Assembly (NCBI RefSeq): GCF_030762805.1
Contig: NZ_CP129113.1
Location: 441,001-505,000 of the forward strand
Reading direction: 5' to 3'
DNA: 64,000 nt
Source: Aciduricibacillus chroicocephali
GTDB lineage: Bacteria > Bacillota > Bacilli > Bacillales > Amphibacillaceae
Under the pieces are notes generated by a model that worked only from the letters and a program-made list of their open reading frames with translations, was not told where the DNA came from and made no database searches. Positions 1 through 8,221 of the stretch are shown here, in pieces (positions within the stretch are counted from its first letter, which is position 1; every line of letters begins with the position of its first letter). The translations under genes were made by a program, and so were the position numbers.

Positions 1-1
1 G

Positions 2-316
2 CAAGCGAAGGAATGGAGTGAAAATCATTCCGTCAAAGAAGTGAAATCCTACGAAAAACATGGGAACCCGACGAAGCGCGATAAAGAACATGACAAATAT
101 GAAAGTCATCCGGAACGTATGGAAGAGTCGGAAGTTGTTGAGTCGCATAAGGATGGCTGGCAAGTTAAATCGGAAAAAGCAAAAAAGGCGAGCAATGTAT
201 ACGGGAAGAAATCGGACGCAATAAGACGAGCAGAAGAGATTGCTGAGAATAAAGGGACTGAGCTGAAAGTGGAGGATGAAGACGGCAATGTCAATAAGAA
301 GGAATCCTTTGATTGA
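2..316 (+). CDS. YdaT-like stress protein, C-terminal part (5' end outside window)
   Basis: The reading frame is open from base 2, so the gene starts before the window; the GTG at 41 is only an internal codon. The visible residues begin QAKEWSENHS, which fits the ATSQAKEW-type N-terminal region of Bacillus YdaT-like proteins. The last ~60 residues (GWQVKSEKAKKASNVYGKKSDAIRRAEEIA) form a DUF2188-type domain. The product is small, highly charged and Lys/Glu-rich, with no membrane segment. In B. subtilis YdaT is a general stress protein; that role is carried over by family only. It stops 49 bases before the next start, with no obvious terminator between them. Confidence 0.65.
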   Translation, partial: QAKEWSENHSVKEVKSYEKHGNPTKRDKEHDKYESHPERMEESEVVESHKDGWQVKSEKAKKASNVYGKKSDAIRRAEEIAENKGTELKVEDEDGNVNKKESFD

Positions 317-365
317 CTTCTTCTCATACTAAGCGTGAATGGAGAATTTGAAAGGAGTGGAGCAG

Positions 366-1229
366 ATGGATCAGGAAATGCATCAGGGAAAAGATACTAA
401 ATTCATTCCAATGGCTGCAATTACAAGTGGTGACGGTCGGGAAGTAGCTCCAGATGTTTATTACTATACGGATCAGATGGTAAATATTATCTTCATCGGT
501 GATCCGAACTCGGATAGATTTGTTCTTGTTGACGCTGGCTTACCAGGAGCAGCACCCGAAATTCGCAATGTAGTTACACATCGTTTTGGGCGGGATGCAG
601 TTCCCGAAGCGATCATTCTGACCCATGGTCATTTTGATCATGTTGGAGGCATTGTAGAACTTGTAGAACAGTGGAAAGTACCTGTTTATGCACATGAACT
701 TGAGCTTCCATATTTGACCGGAAAGAAGAGCTATCCAAAGCCGGACCCGACTGTAGAAGGCGGTATGCTTGCAACGATTTCGCCAATGTATCCTATTGAG
801 CCAACTCAACTGGGAGACAATGTTCACGCATTACCACCCGATCACTCGGTTCCTGGACTTACAGGCTGGAAATGGATTCATACGCCTGGCCATGCACCAG
901 GACACGTATCGCTTTTCCGTGAAAGTGACCGTATGCTTATCGCAGGAGATGCTTTTACGACTGTAAGGCAGGATTCTCTTCAAAAAGTGCTTATACAGAA
1001 AGAAGAAGTACATGGGCCTCCACGTTATTTGACTACAGACTGGCAAGCGTCATGGGATTCTGTAAGGAAATTGCAGGAGCTTCAACCTGAAACCGCAGTT
1101 ACTGGTCATGGAGTTGCAATGACAGGTGAGAAACTTGAGAATGGATTGAAGGAACTGGCAGCTGAATTTGATAAATTAGCTATCCCCGATTATGGCAAAT
1201 ATGTGGACGACAAACAAAAGTATGAGTAA
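366..1229 (+). CDS. MBL-fold metallo-hydrolase
   Basis: 287-residue metallo-beta-lactamase-fold protein. The metal motif HGHFDHVGG (HxHxDH) is clear, followed downstream by HTPGHAPGHVSLF, GDAFTT and TGHG, the usual order of the remaining metal ligands. No signal peptide, so cytoplasmic. The start at 366 is preferred over ATG 339 because AAAGGAG at 351-357 sits 8 bases before 366. The substrate cannot be read from the sequence; glyoxalase-II-like or lactonase-like enzymes share this fold. It ends at a strong hairpin terminator, so it is probably not co-transcribed with the siderophore genes. Confidence 0.85.
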   Translation: MDQEMHQGKDTKFIPMAAITSGDGREVAPDVYYYTDQMVNIIFIGDPNSDRFVLVDAGLPGAAPEIRNVVTHRFGRDAVPEAIILTHGHFDHVGGIVELVEQWKVPVYAHELELPYLTGKKSYPKPDPTVEGGMLATISPMYPIEPTQLGDNVHALPPDHSVPGLTGWKWIHTPGHAPGHVSLFRESDRMLIAGDAFTTVRQDSLQKVLIQKEEVHGPPRYLTTDWQASWDSVRKLQELQPETAVTGHGVAMTGEKLENGLKELAAEFDKLAIPDYGKYVDDKQKYE

Positions 1230-1236
1230 TTGCTTT

Positions 1237-1281
1237 AAGCCTGAAACCCTTGTAGTAGAAGGGTTCAGGCTTTATTTTTTG
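1237..1281 (+). terminator. Rho-independent terminator after MBL hydrolase
   Basis: Inverted repeat AAGCCTGAAACCCTT / AAGGGTTCAGGCTT (one bulge) with a 7-base loop, followed by TATTTTTT. Confidence 0.9.
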
Positions 1282-1316
1282 TGTCGTAAATTTTCTGAAC
1301 AATTTCCAGGAGGGCA

Positions 1317-1345
1317 TTGATTCGCTATTTTTTGTGTGTTATACT
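1317..1345 (+). promoter_or_regulatory. Sigma-A promoter of yclNOPQ
   Basis: -35 TTGATT (1317-1322), 17-base spacer, -10 TATACT (1340-1345), with an upstream TG giving an extended -10. It lies just before two Fur-box-like palindromes. Confidence 0.65.
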
Positions 1346-1362
1346 CAATTTATCAAGTAAAT

Positions 1363-1414
1363 GATAATGAATCTCATTCTTATTTAGAGTGGTTTGCTGA
1401 TGAGAATCATTATA
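1363..1414. promoter_or_regulatory. Tandem Fur-box-like operators upstream of yclN
   Basis: Two 19-bp sites resemble the Fur consensus GATAATGATAATCATTATC: 1363-1381 (about 14/19) and 1396-1414 (about 15/19, containing GAGAATCATTATA). Centres are 33 bp apart, close to three helical turns, and both lie downstream of the predicted transcription start. Iron-repressed expression of the importer is the natural reading; this is inference from sequence match and context. Confidence 0.7.
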
Positions 1415-1446
1415 AACAATAAAAATACTCGGAAAAGGATTCATTC

Positions 1447-2400
1447 ATGAAACTACGTTATCTTGTTGTAGCACTCATCATCTTTTCCGTGGTATCCATC
1501 TTCCTGGGCGTTTCGGATATTTCCATTCTAGATGTATTCCATCTGAATGCGGATCAGAGAAAAGTTCTGATAATTAGCCGATTGCCAAGACTTGCGAGCA
1601 TTCTAATTGCGGGCATGAGCATGAGTATCTGCGGTTTGATCATGCAGCAGCTGAGCCGGAATAAATTCGTATCTCCGACAACAGCAGGTACGCTTGATTC
1701 AGCTAAGCTGGGCATTCTCGTTTCAATGATGATTTTCACATCGGCAAGTCCGATTCAGAAAATGGCTTTCTCATTTTTGTTTGCGCTTGCAGGTACGTTT
1801 GCTTTCATGAAGATTCTGGACCACGTCAAATTTAAAGATGCCGTATTCATTCCGCTCGTCGGATTGATGTTCGGTAATATTATTGGATCAATTTCTTCTT
1901 TTATTGGCTATCGTTATGATTTGATTCAGAACATGGCTTCCTGGATGCTTGGAGATTTTTCCATGGTACTCAGCGGGCGGTACGAGCTTATGTATATCAG
2001 TATCCCTTTACTCATCCTTGCTTTCATATATGCCAATAAGTTCACGATTGCCGGCATGGGTGAAGACTTCTCCAAAAATCTCGGACTTAATTACAGGCAG
2101 ATTGTGAACCTCGGACTCATTATCGTCGCATTGATTACAGCTTCTGTCGTGTTGAGTGTTGGGGTCATTCCATTCCTTGGATTAATCATTCCGAATATCG
2201 TTACAATTTATCAAGGGGACAATTTGAAGAAGAGTCTGGCCCATACAGCTTTGCTTGGTGCCAATTTCGTACTTGTCTGTGACATTATAGGCAGGATAGT
2301 GATCTATCCATATGAAGTTCCAATCAGTCTGACCGTCGGGGTAATTGGCAGCGGAATCTTCATTTATCTGTTGCTAAGGAGAAAGAAATATGGGCTATAA
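1447..2400 (+). CDS. yclN: Iron-siderophore (petrobactin-type) ABC transporter permease YclN
   Basis: 317-residue FecCD-family permease with about nine hydrophobic helices. The segment SICGLIMQQLSRNKFVSPTT is highly characteristic of YclN, and GVIPFLGLIIPNIV matches the FecCD loop that contacts the ATPase. It forms the membrane channel with YclO for uptake of Fe(III)-siderophore across the cytoplasmic membrane. The start has AAAGGA upstream. The gene overlaps yclO by 11 bases, implying translational coupling. In B. subtilis the yclNOPQ system imports petrobactin; that substrate is assumed from the family and gene order. Fur boxes upstream indicate iron control. Confidence 0.9.
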   Translation: MKLRYLVVALIIFSVVSIFLGVSDISILDVFHLNADQRKVLIISRLPRLASILIAGMSMSICGLIMQQLSRNKFVSPTTAGTLDSAKLGILVSMMIFTSASPIQKMAFSFLFALAGTFAFMKILDHVKFKDAVFIPLVGLMFGNIIGSISSFIGYRYDLIQNMASWMLGDFSMVLSGRYELMYISIPLLILAFIYANKFTIAGMGEDFSKNLGLNYRQIVNLGLIIVALITASVVLSVGVIPFLGLIIPNIVTIYQGDNLKKSLAHTALLGANFVLVCDIIGRIVIYPYEVPISLTVGVIGSGIFIYLLLRRKKYGL

Positions 2401-3340
2401 ACAAAAAATCTTGATCCTGGCAATCATAGCATTTGCATTCATTGGTCTTTTCATTTTCTATGATTTACATGGAAACATTGGTTACATTTTGCCAAGACGA
2501 ATATTGAAGCTGGTGGCAATTATCCTAACTGGTGGTGGAATTGCTTTTGCCACAGTTATTTTTATGACCATTACAAACAATCGGATACTCACTCCGAGTG
2601 TTATGGGACTGGATTCGCTCTATTTGCTTATTCAGACACTGATGATATTCCTGTTCGGTTCCAAGTCATTGATCATGATGGACAGCAATATCAATTATCT
2701 TATTTCCCTTGCTGCGATGGTACTGTTCGCACTTATTCTGTTCAGACTCCTGTTCAAGGGAGAGAAGAACAATATTTATTTCCTGCTTCTAATCGGCATG
2801 ATCATGGGAACGTTTTTCTCGAGTTTCACATCCTTCATGCAAGTGCTTATAGATCCCAATGAATTCATGATCGCACAGGATAAGATGTTTGCCAGTATTA
2901 ATAATGTCAATTCGAATCTGGTTTACTTGTCGCTTATCATTATTGCTGTTGTAATTGTTTACTTCATCCGATTGTACAAGTATTTGGATGTCATTGGGCT
3001 CGGTCGGGACGAGGCAATTAACTTAGGCGTTCCATATGAGTATGTTGTGAAAAGGCTTCTCGTTATTGTTACAGTAATCATATCAGTGGCGACTGCACTT
3101 ATTGGTCCAATTACTTTTCTTGGACTGCTCGTAGTCAATCTTGCATACGAGCTCATGAAGACATTCCGTCATTCATATATCATTATTTGTTCGGTGTTGA
3201 TCAGTATTATTGCACTTGTCGGTGGACAGTTCATTATTGAGAAAGTATTCGTATTCCAGGCGACAGTCGGTACAATCATCAACTTTGCCGGAGGAATCTA
3301 CTTCCTATTTCTATTGTTAAAGGAGAATCAGTCATGGTAG
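2390..3340 (+). CDS. yclO: Iron-siderophore ABC transporter permease YclO
   Basis: 316-residue second FecCD-type permease, very hydrophobic throughout. It carries the family pattern NNRILTPSVMGLDS near residue 64 and GLGRDEAINLGVPYEYVVKR plus GPITFLGLLVVNLA near the C-terminus, the cytoplasmic coupling region. It pairs with YclN to form the heterodimeric channel. The start (ATG after AGGAG) lies inside the end of yclN, and its stop overlaps yclP by 7 bases, so the three cassettes are tightly coupled. Confidence 0.9.
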   Translation: MGYKQKILILAIIAFAFIGLFIFYDLHGNIGYILPRRILKLVAIILTGGGIAFATVIFMTITNNRILTPSVMGLDSLYLLIQTLMIFLFGSKSLIMMDSNINYLISLAAMVLFALILFRLLFKGEKNNIYFLLLIGMIMGTFFSSFTSFMQVLIDPNEFMIAQDKMFASINNVNSNLVYLSLIIIAVVIVYFIRLYKYLDVIGLGRDEAINLGVPYEYVVKRLLVIVTVIISVATALIGPITFLGLLVVNLAYELMKTFRHSYIIICSVLISIIALVGGQFIIEKVFVFQATVGTIINFAGGIYFLFLLLKENQSW

Positions 3341-4089
3341 ATATCAAAGGTTTGTTCAAATCGTACAATAAGAAAAAAGTGATTAAAGACGTTTCCCTCT
3401 CAGTTGAAAAAGGGACACTCACTTCTTTCATCGGGCCAAACGGTGCCGGCAAAAGTACATTGATTTCAATGATTAGCCGACTGATCGTAAAGGATGAAGG
3501 AGAAATTTCAATCGACGGTAAGGATATCACTACTGTAAAGAGTGGTGAGATGGCGAAAAAGATTTCCATCTTAAAACAGACAAATGCAGTCAACTTGAAA
3601 CTGACCGTGAGAGAGCTTGTATCTTTTGGCCGCTTTCCATATTCTCAGGGGAGATTGAAGGCAGAAGATTGGGCGAAAGTGGATGAAGCAATCGCCTACA
3701 TGGAGCTTGAGGATATGCAGGACAAGTTTCTTGATGAATTATCCGGTGGTCAGCGTCAGCGAGCTCACATTGCTATGGTAATCGCTCAGGACACAGAATA
3801 TATCCTGCTTGATGAACCGCTGAACAACTTGGATATGCGCCATTCAGTGCAAATCATGAAAACGTTGCGCCGTCTATGTGATGAAATGGGCAAGACGATT
3901 ATACTTGTTATCCATGATATTAACTTCGCATCATGCTATTCTGATCAGATTGTCGCCATGAAAAACGGCGAAATCGTCAAGCAAGGTCGTTGCTGTGATG
4001 TTATCAATGAATGTGTTCTCAAAGACATTTACGATATGGATATCAAAATCAATGACATTGATGATCAGCGCATTTGCGTTTACTTTTAA
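3334..4089 (+). CDS. yclP: Iron-siderophore ABC transporter ATP-binding protein YclP
   Basis: 251-residue ABC ATPase. Walker A GPNGAGKST, the Q-loop within SILKQTNAVN, signature LSGGQRQRAHIAM, Walker B YILLDEP and the switch histidine in VIHDINFA are all intact. The family is FecE/FepC-like, energising siderophore import on the cytoplasmic face of YclN/YclO. The ATG follows AGGAG and overlaps yclO. A 180-base gap separates it from yclQ and holds a short imperfect hairpin at about 4103-4133 but no U-tract, so read-through into yclQ is expected. Confidence 0.92.
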   Translation: MVDIKGLFKSYNKKKVIKDVSLSVEKGTLTSFIGPNGAGKSTLISMISRLIVKDEGEISIDGKDITTVKSGEMAKKISILKQTNAVNLKLTVRELVSFGRFPYSQGRLKAEDWAKVDEAIAYMELEDMQDKFLDELSGGQRQRAHIAMVIAQDTEYILLDEPLNNLDMRHSVQIMKTLRRLCDEMGKTIILVIHDINFASCYSDQIVAMKNGEIVKQGRCCDVINECVLKDIYDMDIKINDIDDQRICVYF

Positions 4090-4269
4090 TCTTCAAGGAA
4101 TCGGACTGAGGCTGCTCGACAGTCCAGTCCGGTGTCTGCTTTGACGTTTGTTTGCCTGGGCGTCTGGCAGTATGTGAACAGTTATTTGAATATTCAGTCC
4201 AATTAATTCGTTTAGTAAACTTTGGCCAAGTTTCTAATATATAAAATACATAACAGAAGGAGAATAGCA

Positions 4270-5232
4270 ATGAAGAAAAAGTTATTGATTGCAGTAATTC
4301 TAACAATCTTCGCTCTTGTTGCAGCAGCTTGTGGCAACAGCGATTCAAAAGATAAGGATGATAAATCATCATCAGGCTCCAAGTCAGAAGAGTCAAAGGA
4401 AGTTACAATCCAGCATGAGCTTGGAAAAACAAAAGTTAAACAAAATCCTAAAAAAGTTGTCGTATTTGATTTTGGTGCCCTAGATACATTGGATAAGCTT
4501 GGTGTAGACGTTGCAGGTGTACCGCAGAAGGTTGTTCCACCTTACCTTAAAAAGTACGAAGATAAAAAGTACGAAAATGTTGGTTCTTTGAAAGAGCCTG
4601 ATTTTGAGAAGCTTGCGAATATGGATCCAGATCTCATCCTTATCTCTGCTCGCCAAGCTGACTTGTACAAACAGTTTGAAGAAATTGCGCCAACTGTCTA
4701 TGTTGGAACAGATACAAATGATTATCTTGGTTCGTTCAAAAAGAACATGAAAACGATTGGTGAAATTTTCGGCAAAGAAGATGAAGTTAATCAGCAGCTT
4801 AAAGATATCGACAGCAAAGTTGCAGATGTAAAAGAAAAAGCAGAGAAGTCCAAGAAAAATGGTCTTGTTATCCTTGCAAATGACAGCAAAATTAGCGCCT
4901 ATGGACCAAAGTCACGTTACGGCTTTGTTCATGACGTGCTTGGTGTAAAACCTGCAGATAATAAAATTGAAGCTTCTACACATGGTATGAACATTTCATT
5001 TGAGTACATCAAAGAGAAAAATCCGGACATCCTTTACGTTGTTGACCGCAGTACAGCAATAGGGGAAGGTAAACCGGCAAAAGACTTCCTTGAGAATGAC
5101 CTAGTGAAGCAGACAAATGCTTATAAAGACGGCAAAATTATCTATCTCGATCCATATATGTGGTATCTCTCTGGTGGCGGCCTTGAATCAGTCAACAGCC
5201 AGATTGATGATATTGCAAAAAGCTTGGATTAA
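4270..5232 (+). CDS. yclQ: Siderophore-binding lipoprotein YclQ
   Basis: 320-residue extracytoplasmic solute-binding protein. A lipoprotein signal (MKKKLLIAVILTIFA then the lipobox LVAAAC) is followed by a Ser/Lys/Asp-rich linker and a helical-backbone FecB/TroA-like fold with motifs VVVFDFGALDTLDKLGV and KYENVGSLKEPDFEKLANMDPDLI. The lipid-anchored protein would deliver ferric petrobactin-type siderophore to YclNOP. The start at 4270 has GAAGGAG 7 bases upstream; an earlier in-frame ATG at 4222 lacks a site and would bury the signal peptide. Confidence 0.9.
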   Translation: MKKKLLIAVILTIFALVAAACGNSDSKDKDDKSSSGSKSEESKEVTIQHELGKTKVKQNPKKVVVFDFGALDTLDKLGVDVAGVPQKVVPPYLKKYEDKKYENVGSLKEPDFEKLANMDPDLILISARQADLYKQFEEIAPTVYVGTDTNDYLGSFKKNMKTIGEIFGKEDEVNQQLKDIDSKVADVKEKAEKSKKNGLVILANDSKISAYGPKSRYGFVHDVLGVKPADNKIEASTHGMNISFEYIKEKNPDILYVVDRSTAIGEGKPAKDFLENDLVKQTNAYKDGKIIYLDPYMWYLSGGGLESVNSQIDDIAKSLD

Positions 5233-5236
5233 TACG

Positions 5237-5278
5237 AAAGGAGGTCCTCGGTCTGTATAGACCGAGGACCTCCTTTTT
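5237..5278. terminator. Bidirectional terminator between yclQ and the DUF4097 gene
   Basis: A perfect 18-bp inverted repeat (AAAGGAGGTCCTCGGTCT and its complement) with a 4-base loop GTAT is followed by TTTTT on the plus strand. On the minus strand the complementary A-run gives a short U-tract, so it can serve both converging genes. The stem contains an AGGAGGT core, which would be hidden in the hairpin. Confidence 0.92.
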
Positions 5279-5297
5279 GATTGTACAGATTGGAAAC

Positions 5298-6155
5298 CTA
5301 ATCTGTACTGACGTCAATTCTACCGTTATCGGTCTGGAGATTGACATGCGGGCCTGCACCAAAGATGGCAGCACTATTTTTGTATTCCTTGCCAAAGATA
5401 CTGATACCGCCATTATCGGTACGTGCCTCAAGCTGCAAGTTCTTCGGCTCTGTTTGAAGTTCTAATTGTATCTTACCATTATCGGTTGTGAAATCTAAGC
5501 TGTCAGTAATGGTTGGATTAGTGAAATCTATCTTTCCATTTTCAGTACGGGCTACTATTTTTCCTTTTGTGTCTTTAAATGATATCAATCCATTATCGGC
5601 ACGTGCTTCAATTTTCCCCTGTGTGTCATTCAATATAATTCTTCCATTAGCTGTTTCAGCTTTAATTGAGTTTGCATTTAAATGGGCAATTTCAATTTTG
5701 CCATTGTCTGATTGCGCTTCTATGGATTTGCTATTAATTCGATTGATTGAGATTTTTCCGTTGTCAGTTAGAGCATAAAGCTTCTCATATTCTTTCTTAG
5801 GTAGATAAATTTTTAGTTGGCGTCTACCTTGGAAGAAGTCGATATTAAAAAATATGGATGGACGTTCTTTAGCAACAATATGCCACTGATTATCTTTTAT
5901 AAATGATTTCAATTTGACTGTTCTATTTTCTTTTTTAGTGCCAGTAAGGACTGCTTTAGCTTTATCGTCCGAGGCCGGTTTGATCGTTACATACGCATTA
6001 TCTGCAGTAGCGCGAATGGAAGAAAAATGCGCAGGAGCTTCCTCTTTCATTTCAAATGGCTCGGCTTTTTCACCTTTATAGGTAACAATGCTTGCGACTG
6101 TACCAATGGCAATGAGCATTACAGCAGCAATGCCTACTTTGCTAGATCTTTTCAT
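5298..6155 (-). CDS. DUF4097 repeat protein, membrane-anchored
   Basis: 285 residues. One N-terminal hydrophobic segment (about residues 8-25) acts as signal anchor, followed by a DUF4097-type beta-helix-like region. Eight near-regular repeats of the core (D/E/A)NG(K/R)I occur at about residues 131, 150, 169, 187, 205, 225, 247 and 276, roughly every 19 residues, as expected for a stacked beta-solenoid. It is the last gene of a PadR - HAAS - DUF4097 cassette and overlaps the HAAS gene by 14 bases. The family is related to LiaG/YvlB-type envelope-stress proteins; a surface or envelope role is inference, and no ligand can be named. Confidence 0.8.
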   Translation of the reverse strand: MKRSSKVGIAAVMLIAIGTVASIVTYKGEKAEPFEMKEEAPAHFSSIRATADNAYVTIKPASDDKAKAVLTGTKKENRTVKLKSFIKDNQWHIVAKERPSIFFNIDFFQGRRQLKIYLPKKEYEKLYALTDNGKISINRINSKSIEAQSDNGKIEIAHLNANSIKAETANGRIILNDTQGKIEARADNGLISFKDTKGKIVARTENGKIDFTNPTITDSLDFTTDNGKIQLELQTEPKNLQLEARTDNGGISIFGKEYKNSAAIFGAGPHVNLQTDNGRIDVSTD

Positions 6156-6702
6156 GCTTCATACCGCCTTTCACTAAGGACATATTGAATTGGAGATAAC
6201 GAGTAAAGCCAATCGTGAACCATCTGGTCAGTCTGATCATTAGCATCCAAAGCAGCAAACCTATTCCGCAAAGTGCGATGGAAACAGAGAAATCGAATAA
6301 ATTGGATCCGCCTGCCAATATTCCAAGGATGGCAAGCAAAGGCGCTATAATGAATGCTCCACTTGTGATCCAGCCGCTTAAAATGATGCCGACAATTGCA
6401 ACAAATGGACCGAGTACTACGATAATATTGAAAAAACTAAGTCCGATTACAGCCCAAGTGGCTCGGACCATGTTACCAAATGATGCATTTTTATTAGCGG
6501 TACTAATGTGACGATTTGCATTCATCTCGCGGGCAATCTGGTCGGGAGAGCCGAGAGCGTCAGCAATTTCTTCTTCTCTTTTTCCTTCTGCAAGTCCAAT
6601 GGCAAAGTGCTCCTCAAAATCTTGCAGAATTTCATTTCGTTCTTCTGAAGGCAGAGCATTCAGGCTGCGTTCCATTTCTTTCATGAATTCATGCTTCGTC
6701 AT
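6142..6702 (-). CDS. HAAS-domain (DUF1700) membrane protein
   Basis: 186 residues. Residues 1-60 form a HAAS/DUF1700 helical domain ([18 protein letters not shown], then [17 protein letters not shown]), followed by three or four hydrophobic helices between about residues 78 and 165. HAAS proteins usually sit beside a PadR regulator and are thought to act as membrane-linked partners of the regulated output. The start at 6702 is chosen because AAGGAGGTG lies 6 bases upstream; an upstream in-frame ATG at 6720 has none. It overlaps the PadR gene by 14 bases and the DUF4097 gene by 14 bases. Confidence 0.82.
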   Translation of the reverse strand: MTKHEFMKEMERSLNALPSEERNEILQDFEEHFAIGLAEGKREEEIADALGSPDQIAREMNANRHISTANKNASFGNMVRATWAVIGLSFFNIIVVLGPFVAIVGIILSGWITSGAFIIAPLLAILGILAGGSNLFDFSVSIALCGIGLLLWMLMIRLTRWFTIGFTRYLQFNMSLVKGGMKHEKI

Positions 6703-7018
6703 TGTTTGCACCTCCTTCAATTAACTTGTTGACCCCTTGAGAAAACTCTCTCCACTCAGCAAGCAGTTTTTGCAAGTAATCATGGCCAAGATCCGTCAGC
6801 TTGTAATACTTACGGGAAGGACCTTCAGTAGATTCTTGTAAATACGTAGTGAAAAAACCTTCCTTGGTTAGGCGGCGGAGCAGGGGATAAACCGAACCCT
6901 CAGAAATCTCAATTTGGTTGGAGATCTCCTGAACAAGTTCATAGCCATAGCGATCCTTTTGTTCAAGCAGAACAAGAACACAAAGCTCGAGTACACCTTT
7001 CTTGAACTGTACATTCAT
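6689..7018 (-). CDS. PadR-family transcriptional regulator
   Basis: 109-residue winged-helix repressor of the PadR family: [28 protein letters not shown] is the N-terminal helix and recognition start, [17 protein letters not shown] the recognition helix, and [13 protein letters not shown] the wing. The short C-terminal helix is the dimerisation arm of the small subfamily. The start at 7018 has GAGG 9 bases before it; the ATG at 7027 would abut that site. It heads the three-gene cassette and probably controls its own promoter, where four copies of an AACAGTACC-like motif are found. Confidence 0.88.
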   Translation of the reverse strand: MNVQFKKGVLELCVLVLLEQKDRYGYELVQEISNQIEISEGSVYPLLRRLTKEGFFTTYLQESTEGPSRKYYKLTDLGHDYLQKLLAEWREFSQGVNKLIEGGANNDEA

Positions 7019-7044
7019 GATTGTCATCCTCTAATTCATAATAT

Positions 7045-7115
7045 GGTACTGTTCATTGATTAGTACCTGTTAAAGATAATATACAATAAGCTACTGTTTT
7101 ATGCAAGGTACTGTT
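7045..7115 (-). promoter_or_regulatory. Promoter and repeated operator motifs of the PadR cassette
   Basis: Minus-strand promoter: -35 TTGCAT (7106-7101), 17-base spacer, -10 TATATT (7083-7078). Four copies of AACAGTACC or a close variant start at 7115, 7098 (AACAGTAGC), 7071 (AACAGGTAC) and 7053, reading on the minus strand, with offsets of 17, 27 and 18 bases. One touches the -35, one lies in the spacer and two lie downstream of the start site. Repression by the cassette's PadR protein is inferred. Confidence 0.6.
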
Positions 7116-7117
7116 AC

Positions 7118-7152
7118 AAAAAAAGCCGGAAGATGAAATTTCATCTTCCGGC
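7118..7152 (-). terminator. Terminator of the histidine operon
   Basis: A perfect 14-bp palindrome (GCCGGAAGATGAAA and its complement, 7125-7152) is followed on the minus strand by seven T residues. It lies 13 bases after the hisC stop codon. Confidence 0.92.
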
Positions 7153-7165
7153 AAAGACAATAGCC

Positions 7166-8221
7166 TTATATTATTTTCTTTAAAGTATCAATGAGTCTGT
7201 CCATTTCAGCATCGGTTCCAACTGTAATCCGCAAGTAGTTGTCAATTGGCTGCTTTCCAAAGTGACGAACGAGTACATTGCGTTCCTTTAGACTCAGATA
7301 AATCTCTTCAGCCTTTTTAGACTCGTGTTTTGCAAACAGGAAGTTGGCACTTGATGGTATGACGCTAAAGCCGAGGGCATGCAACTGTTCCGCAGTTTTC
7401 TCGCGGGTAGCAATGATTTTGGCTGTATGTTCCTTGAAATATGCTTTATCTCTGAAGGATGCAAGTGCTCCAGCAAGTGCAAGACGGTCTATTGTATAGG
7501 AGTTGAAGGAATCCTTGATGCGGATAAGCGCATCGATCAAATGTTTTTGCCCTAAAGCATAACCGACTCGCAAGCCTGCCAGTGAACGTGATTTCGATGT
7601 TGTCTGGATGACGAGCAGATTATCATATTCTGAAATGAGTGTTGCAGCCGATTCACCGGCAAAGTCGATATAAGCTTCATCGACAATGACCACTTTATCA
7701 GGATTGTTCTTGAGCACTTCTTGAACTGATTGAAGTGGCAAGTAAATGCTTGTCGGTGCATTCGGATTCGGGAAAATGACTCCGCCTTGAGCATTGAAAA
7801 GTGCTTCAGGCTTTATAGAGAAGTCCTCATTCAGCTCTGTTTCCACATATGGAATATCAAAGATTTTCGCATAGACAGGGTAGAAGCTATAGGTCACCGC
7901 TGGAAAGCGGATTGCTTCACTTGGCTCAAAGAAAGCCATAAAGCTGAATGCAAGCACTTCGTCGGAGCCATTACCAATAAAGATGTTTTCCTTCCCGGCA
8001 AGATTGAAATGACTGGCAATTTCCGTACGCAGATCATCTGCAGTAGGGGAAGGATAGAGTTTGAGATTCTCTGTTTCCTTCTGAATTGCTTCAAATACTT
8101 TTGGAGAAGGCGGGTAGGGATTTTCGTTTGTATTCAGTTTCAAGAGATCCGGCTCGTTTAGCTGTTCGCCCGGTACGTACGGGTCAGTGCGCTTAACCAT
8201 GGAACTCCAGAATTTATTCAT
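7166..8221 (-). CDS. hisC: Histidinol-phosphate aminotransferase HisC
   Basis: 351-residue fold-type I PLP aminotransferase. It converts imidazole acetol-phosphate and glutamate to histidinol-phosphate. Visible landmarks are [13 protein letters not shown] near the N-terminus, [10 protein letters not shown], the segment [12 protein letters not shown], and the PLP lysine region [16 protein letters not shown]. The start at 8221 has AAGGTG 6 bases upstream and overlaps the end of hisIE by 8 bases. It is the last gene of the his operon; in B. subtilis hisC sits in the trp region instead, so this placement is a lineage difference. It may also serve aromatic amino acid transamination. Confidence 0.92.
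   Translation of the reverse strand: MNKFWSSMVKRTDPYVPGEQLNEPDLLKLNTNENPYPPSPKVFEAIQKETENLKLYPSPTADDLRTEIASHFNLAGKENIFIGNGSDEVLAFSFMAFFEPSEAIRFPAVTYSFYPVYAKIFDIPYVETELNEDFSIKPEALFNAQGGVIFPNPNAPTSIYLPLQSVQEVLKNNPDKVVIVDEAYIDFAGESAATLISEYDNLLVIQTTSKSRSLAGLRVGYALGQKHLIDALIRIKDSFNSYTIDRLALAGALASFRDKAYFKEHTAKIIATREKTAEQLHALGFSVIPSSANFLFAKHESKKAEEIYLSLKERNVLVRHFGKQPIDNYLRITVGTDAEMDRLIDTLKKII

Noticed and set aside
5298..5800. Repeated TTATCGGT-like DNA motif, looking array-like
   Set aside because: The repeats encode the DNG(K/R)I units of the DUF4097 protein and vary in sequence and spacing; not a CRISPR array.
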